Shown piece by piece: positions 59,886-64,000 of a stretch of 64,000 bases of DNA. Every line of letters starts with the position of its first letter. Position 1 is the first letter of the stretch. The position numbers and the translations under genes are program-made. The stretch lies in contig NZ_JAHWDF010000011.1 in the NCBI RefSeq assembly GCF_019311235.1, positions 1 through 64,000 of the forward strand, written 5' to 3'. The stretch is from Mesonia aestuariivivens. Lineage in GTDB: Bacteria > Bacteroidota > Bacteroidia > Flavobacteriales > Flavobacteriaceae. The notes below the pieces were generated by a model, which saw only the letters and a list, made by a program, of their open reading frames with translations, made no database searches and was not told the origin of the DNA.

Positions 59886-62790
59886 TTCTCAATTCAATCT
59901 TACCATTCGTGTAAATGGTAAAGAGGTAAAAAACACCCTTAACGGAGTTGGTAAGGAACTTCGCTCACTACGTTCGCGTACCAAAAACTTAACCGAAGGC
60001 ACAGAAGAATGGCATCGCGCGAATAAAGAACTCGCCAAGACAGAGAAGATTTACGATGATATGAAAAAAAATCAGCGTGAACTTCTTAATGAGACTAAAA
60101 AAAACATTACCGCTCAAGAAGATCACAATGCCACGCTTAACGAGTTTGGGGGTAATATCTCACAAGCTTTCCAAGCCTTAAAAGCAGGTGATCTCGTTGG
60201 TTTTCGTACAGCAATGTTTGGAGTAGCCGGTGGATTAAAAGCAGCTACAAGAGCCGGGCTTGCATTTTTAGCAACTCCTATCGGTATTGGAGCTGCTGCA
60301 TTAACCTCAATAGTTTTAGGGGTTAAAAGATGGTTTGACTACAATAAAGAAATTGCAGAAACCATAAAGCTTACTGAGCAACTTACAGGTTTTGACGGTC
60401 GGCGTTTATCTCAATTTCGCGCTGCTGTTCAAGCAACTTCAGAAACTTTTGACAAGGAATATAACGAAGTTTTAAAAAGCGCTAATTCGCTCGCCAAACA
60501 AATGGGCATCACCCAAGAAGAAGCACTAGATTTAATTAATCAAGGCTTTGTAAGAGGCGCAGATGCTCAGGGAGATTTTTTAAGTAAGTTAGAAGAATAT
60601 CCTGTGCAATTTAAAAATGCAGGTTATTCAGCACAAGACTTTATCGATATAGCTACTCAGGAAGCTACCGGTGGCATCTACAACGATAAGTTGATCGATG
60701 CTATCAAAGAAGCAGATCTTGCTTTAAAAGAAATGACCCAAACGCAAAAAGATGCTCTAGAAAACGCTTTCGGTAAAAAATTCGCAGAAGAATTAGCTAA
60801 TGGATTACAAACAGGAAAATTAACTACTGAAGATGCTATTAATTCTATAATTTCTAAATCTAATGAACTCGGTTTAAATCTTCAGCAAAAACAACAACTG
60901 GTTGCAGATGTATTTAAAGGCGCAGGTGAAGATGCCGGTGGTTTTGAAGAAATTATTAAAAACATAAATGAAGCATTTGACGAAGAAAATAAAAAGCTTA
61001 ATGAAAACGAAGAGGCTACTCAACGTTTAGTTGATGCTAATACAGAATACGAGCAGGCATTAGCAGATTTGTTTGATGCTTCGCAAAGTGGTTTTCCGGC
61101 AATGCTTTCAAACCTTGAAGCTATTACTACAGAAATAATGACTGGAGTTCTTGAAGGTTTTAGGTTGATGTTTACTTCAATTGAACAATTAAAAGAACAG
61201 GCAGGTTTAGACGGGCAAAGTGAAGCTGTAAAAAGAATCACAGAAAACGTAAAAGAGTTTGGCACTACTTACGATGAGGAGGCTAGAATTCAAATGGAAG
61301 CAACCGCTAAGAATATTGAGCGCTTAAAACAAAAAGTTACAGAAGAAGAAGATAAGTGGTTTGGCGATCCTGAAGAATACAAAGTGCAGCTTTCTAAAGC
61401 AGAAGCTTACTATGAAGAACTTAAAAAAATTGCACAAGGTACTAGTAAAGAGTTAGAAATATATTTAAAAGAAACAACTCCAGATAATTCTAACTCAAAA
61501 AATTTAGGTGCTAAAAAAACAGAAGATGAACTAAAAGCAGAAAAAGAACGAGCTAAGAAATTACTTGAGCTGAAGCTTGAGTATGATCAAATGGAAAAAG
61601 ACCGGTTAGCGGTTCTCGAATCTGAAAAACTCAAATTAAAACGTGATGCCGCTCTAGCAGAAGCAAATGAATTACACGCTTCTAAAGAATTATTACAAAA
61701 AATTGAAGATGAATGGAAAGTCCGAATTGATGAAGCAGAAGAGAAAGAACGTGAAGAAAAACTTGAAAAAATTCGAGAATTTGAAGAGCGCAAACGTGAA
61801 CTTTTAAACGAACTCGAATTAGCGAAAGCCGAAACAGATCAGGAAAAGGATGAGATAAAAAAAGAGCAAGAGCTTGAAAAAGAAGAACTAGCATACCAAA
61901 AAGCCGAAGAAGATTTTAAGGCAGAAATCGAACGGCTTCAGTTAAATGAAGAAGAGAAAAATGCAGTTTTGCAAGCCCTTAAAGAAAGTCACGAGGCAAC
62001 CTTGGCAGGGATTCACGAAAAATGGAAAAATAAAGAAATCCAAAAAGAAGAAGAAATTCAGCAAGCTAAAAGAAAGCTTTGGAATGATTCTTTAAACGCA
62101 GCTATTTCTTTTGCAGGAGAAGAATCAAAAGTTGGGCAGATATTATTACTTGCTAAACAAGTAATGGCTGCTAGGGAGATGGTAATTGATTTTAATAAAT
62201 TCAATCAAAAAATCGCTCTTCAAAAAGCAGAAGCAACAGGTAATATTGCCACAGGTTTTACCGAAACTGCTAAAGTTGGTTTTCCACAAAACATTCCATT
62301 AATTATTGGTTTTACAGCACAGGTTGCAGGTATTATTTCTACAATTAAACAAGCAGCATCTGCAGGAAAATCTGCAAAAAAAGGCTTTGCTAAAGGTGGC
62401 TTTACAGATATGTTCGGGCAGGGTTATAAAGACGGGTCCGGTCACGAAGTGGCGGGAGTGGTCCATACCAATGAATATGTGGTACCGGAGATTGTAAGAA
62501 GTGATCCCGAAGTTCCTCAAATTCTAGATTACCTGGAAACCAAACGTAAAAAGAAACTTGGTTTATATGCCACTGGTGGCGATACGGCAAACGAATATTC
62601 AAGTTCAGGATCTGCATCAGCTTCAAGTTCTTCATTTGGAAATTCGAAAATTGAAAGGTTGTTAGAAAATATTCTCTTAGCAACTTCAGAAAATAGAGAT
62701 ATTTTGTTTGGTTCCGAGGCTGAATTGAAACGCCAGGAGCTACAAAAGAAACTCGACAAATTAAAAGATAGCACTCAAATAAAAAATTAA
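59872..62790 (+). CDS. Tape measure protein
   Basis: A 972-residue protein starting at ATG 59872 (AVNNSQFNLTIRVNGK). It has hydrophobic segments near 130-170 (AGLAFLATPIGIGAAALTSIVLGV), TP901-type repeats (ATSETFDKEYNEVLKSANSLAKQMGITQEEAL, LADVFKGAGEDAGG-type text), a long charged coiled coil (about 550-740) and a C-terminal region with another hydrophobic stretch. The length sets the tail length; the size suggests a tail of moderate length, typical of a siphovirus. Confidence 0.88.
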   Translation: MAVNNSQFNLTIRVNGKEVKNTLNGVGKELRSLRSRTKNLTEGTEEWHRANKELAKTEKIYDDMKKNQRELLNETKKNITAQEDHNATLNEFGGNISQAFQALKAGDLVGFRTAMFGVAGGLKAATRAGLAFLATPIGIGAAALTSIVLGVKRWFDYNKEIAETIKLTEQLTGFDGRRLSQFRAAVQATSETFDKEYNEVLKSANSLAKQMGITQEEALDLINQGFVRGADAQGDFLSKLEEYPVQFKNAGYSAQDFIDIATQEATGGIYNDKLIDAIKEADLALKEMTQTQKDALENAFGKKFAEELANGLQTGKLTTEDAINSIISKSNELGLNLQQKQQLVADVFKGAGEDAGGFEEIIKNINEAFDEENKKLNENEEATQRLVDANTEYEQALADLFDASQSGFPAMLSNLEAITTEIMTGVLEGFRLMFTSIEQLKEQAGLDGQSEAVKRITENVKEFGTTYDEEARIQMEATAKNIERLKQKVTEEEDKWFGDPEEYKVQLSKAEAYYEELKKIAQGTSKELEIYLKETTPDNSNSKNLGAKKTEDELKAEKERAKKLLELKLEYDQMEKDRLAVLESEKLKLKRDAALAEANELHASKELLQKIEDEWKVRIDEAEEKEREEKLEKIREFEERKRELLNELELAKAETDQEKDEIKKEQELEKEELAYQKAEEDFKAEIERLQLNEEEKNAVLQALKESHEATLAGIHEKWKNKEIQKEEEIQQAKRKLWNDSLNAAISFAGEESKVGQILLLAKQVMAAREMVIDFNKFNQKIALQKAEATGNIATGFTETAKVGFPQNIPLIIGFTAQVAGIISTIKQAASAGKSAKKGFAKGGFTDMFGQGYKDGSGHEVAGVVHTNEYVVPEIVRSDPEVPQILDYLETKRKKKLGLYATGGDTANEYSSSGSASASSSSFGNSKIERLLENILLATSENRDILFGSEAELKRQELQKKLDKLKDSTQIKN

Positions 62791-62791
62791 T

Positions 62792-64000
62792 ATGGCTTTT
62801 AACCCTACCACTACTAATTTAAATTATCAAAAGTATTCAGGAGTTGTCCCTGTACAGCAGGTAGAACTCTCCTTTTCAAACCGTTTAAATTATTCTAATA
62901 TAGCTAATTGGGAGTTTATTACCCCTAACTGGTTAACTGCTATTTTTCAAGATTCTGTTGTAGATGATGAGGGTGGTTTGGTTAGCTTTATTTTTACGCT
63001 TACTCTTAATTCTAATTTTGCTAATAATTTACCGATAGGTTTACACCAATCAAATTACAAGGTAAAATTTAATTTTTCAGGAATTGGTGCGGGTTTAAGT
63101 AATAGTGTTACCTATACAAGTTTAGTAACTGCTCAAATTACAACTTATATACCTTTAAGTATTTCTCAATCGGCATTTACTTTTCAGCATTACATAGATG
63201 AGCCTGTACCTGATGCAGAATATTTACAAATAACCACACAAAATAATTGGTCTTTGGTTACCAATAAGCCTTGGTTAGTTGTTAGTGAAACCACAGGTAT
63301 TGGAAGCCAAATGATAAGCATAGGTGTTAATTCTGCAGGAATGTCTCCCGGTTTGTACACCGCTAATTTCTTAGTAGACGATGGTAACTCTTCAAAACAA
63401 GGTGCGGTAAACTATTTAATAAGGTCAGATGGTACAGAAGAAGATTATATATCTGTTACACCAGAGCAAATTTTATTTTCAGAAGCAGTTGGGGCTTCCT
63501 CTCAGAGTAATGCTAGCATTTCTGTAGATACAAGTGAAAATTTAACGCTAACTTCAACTGTTAATTGGTTGCAATTAGAAACTACCAATTTACCGTCAGG
63601 AGCCTCTACATTTCTTGTTCATGCTCAAAACACACAAATTTTACAAGCAGGAAGCTATCCTGCTGAAATAAATTTAGAAGGGCAAAATGTTAGTTTTTCA
63701 ATTCAAGTTCTACTTTTAATTGTAGAAGAGAGTTCTTCTGGTTTATCTAATTTTAGCTTTTATTTTGCGCACGCCCGTAACCGATTAAATTTAACTAACG
63801 GCACACCTAATGCAGAAGTAATTTTAGATTTCACGACACAAGGCACTTTAAGCCAAAAAAAATACAAAAAGAAAATTCCTTATTTTCAAAACTCGCTTTC
63901 TACTGTAATTGGCTTAGAAACAGAAACATTATTAAAACCCCAAGAACTACCACCTCTTTTTACGCATTTTTTTAGACCCATAATACCTATACAAATGGAT
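62792..64000 (+). CDS. Partial phage tail protein with BACON-like domains
   Basis: The frame opens at ATG 62792 (MAFNPTTTNLNYQKYSG) and is still open at the window end (403 codons). It has at least two BACON-like beta modules: YLQITTQNNWSLVTNKPWLVVSETTGIG... and ...NLTLTSTVNWLQLETTNLPSG. BACON domains bind glycan or mucin and occur in Bacteroidota enzymes and in crAss-like phage tail proteins. Placed right after the tape measure, as distal-tail or fibre-base proteins are. The C-terminus is off the window. Confidence 0.7.
   Translation, partial: MAFNPTTTNLNYQKYSGVVPVQQVELSFSNRLNYSNIANWEFITPNWLTAIFQDSVVDDEGGLVSFIFTLTLNSNFANNLPIGLHQSNYKVKFNFSGIGAGLSNSVTYTSLVTAQITTYIPLSISQSAFTFQHYIDEPVPDAEYLQITTQNNWSLVTNKPWLVVSETTGIGSQMISIGVNSAGMSPGLYTANFLVDDGNSSKQGAVNYLIRSDGTEEDYISVTPEQILFSEAVGASSQSNASISVDTSENLTLTSTVNWLQLETTNLPSGASTFLVHAQNTQILQAGSYPAEINLEGQNVSFSIQVLLLIVEESSSGLSNFSFYFAHARNRLNLTNGTPNAEVILDFTTQGTLSQKKYKKKIPYFQNSLSTVIGLETETLLKPQELPPLFTHFFRPIIPIQMD

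Overview
This window is low-GC DNA from a member of the Bacteroidota, most likely a marine Flavobacteriaceae. The evidence is a SusC/SusD polysaccharide utilisation locus, several lipoproteins with Bacteroidota-type lipoboxes, promoters of the TTTG-N20-TAnnTTTG form, and a very large secreted protein with CUB, PKD-like and repeated modules. The genus cannot be fixed from the sequence alone.

Positions 1-25320 are chromosomal. A partial giant surface or secreted protein (1-3255, minus) is followed by a DegT/DnrJ/EryC1 sugar aminotransferase and, divergently, the Kdo transferase waaA. Two small acidic lipoproteins come next. Then there is a minus-strand locus that looks built for laminarin or another beta-1,3-glucan: SusC, SusD, a PKD-type surface lipoprotein, a GH16 lipoprotein, a GH3 beta-glucosidase and a second GH16. 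A membrane-anchored beta-propeller/Y_Y_Y/LuxR-type regulator lies immediately upstream of it. The region closes with a third small lipoprotein, an AEC transporter, a LacI regulator with a glycerophosphodiesterase, and a GluR0-like ligand-gated channel.

At 25325-25378 lies the 3' half of a tRNA-Leu(UAA), followed by its terminator. I read this as the left attachment scar of a prophage that fills the rest of the window; its right end and integrase are not seen. Lysogeny genes are leftmost (a membrane protein and a CI-like repressor, minus strand). Early genes follow: a LuxR-HTH regulator, a tRNA-like gene, a probable replication protein, zinc-binding small proteins, an NdpA-like protein and a Dam-type methylase. 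The stretch 35.5-37.3 kb carries tiny orphan genes between related imperfect palindromes that resemble integron attC sites.

From 38.2 kb come the virion genes: protease-scaffold, major capsid, a probable tail tube, a ParB-methyltransferase, the terminase pair (inverted, minus strand), portal, fibres, lysis-region proteins, tape measure, and a BACON-like tail protein that runs off the window.

The most unusual signals are in the prophage. (1) A repeated element, TGTCCTTTTT, lies in front of late genes in seven copies. A TAnnTTTG-like box sits at a constant offset, and three copies are exactly 40 nt before ATG. I propose a phage-specific late promoter. (2) The attC-like palindrome and small-gene array. 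(3) Interleaved inverted repeats compatible with a switching pseudoknot at 43787-43900. (4) A 125-nt tRNA-Leu-like gene with an enormous variable arm. (5) The motif TTAACGCTTAAT just before four start codons.
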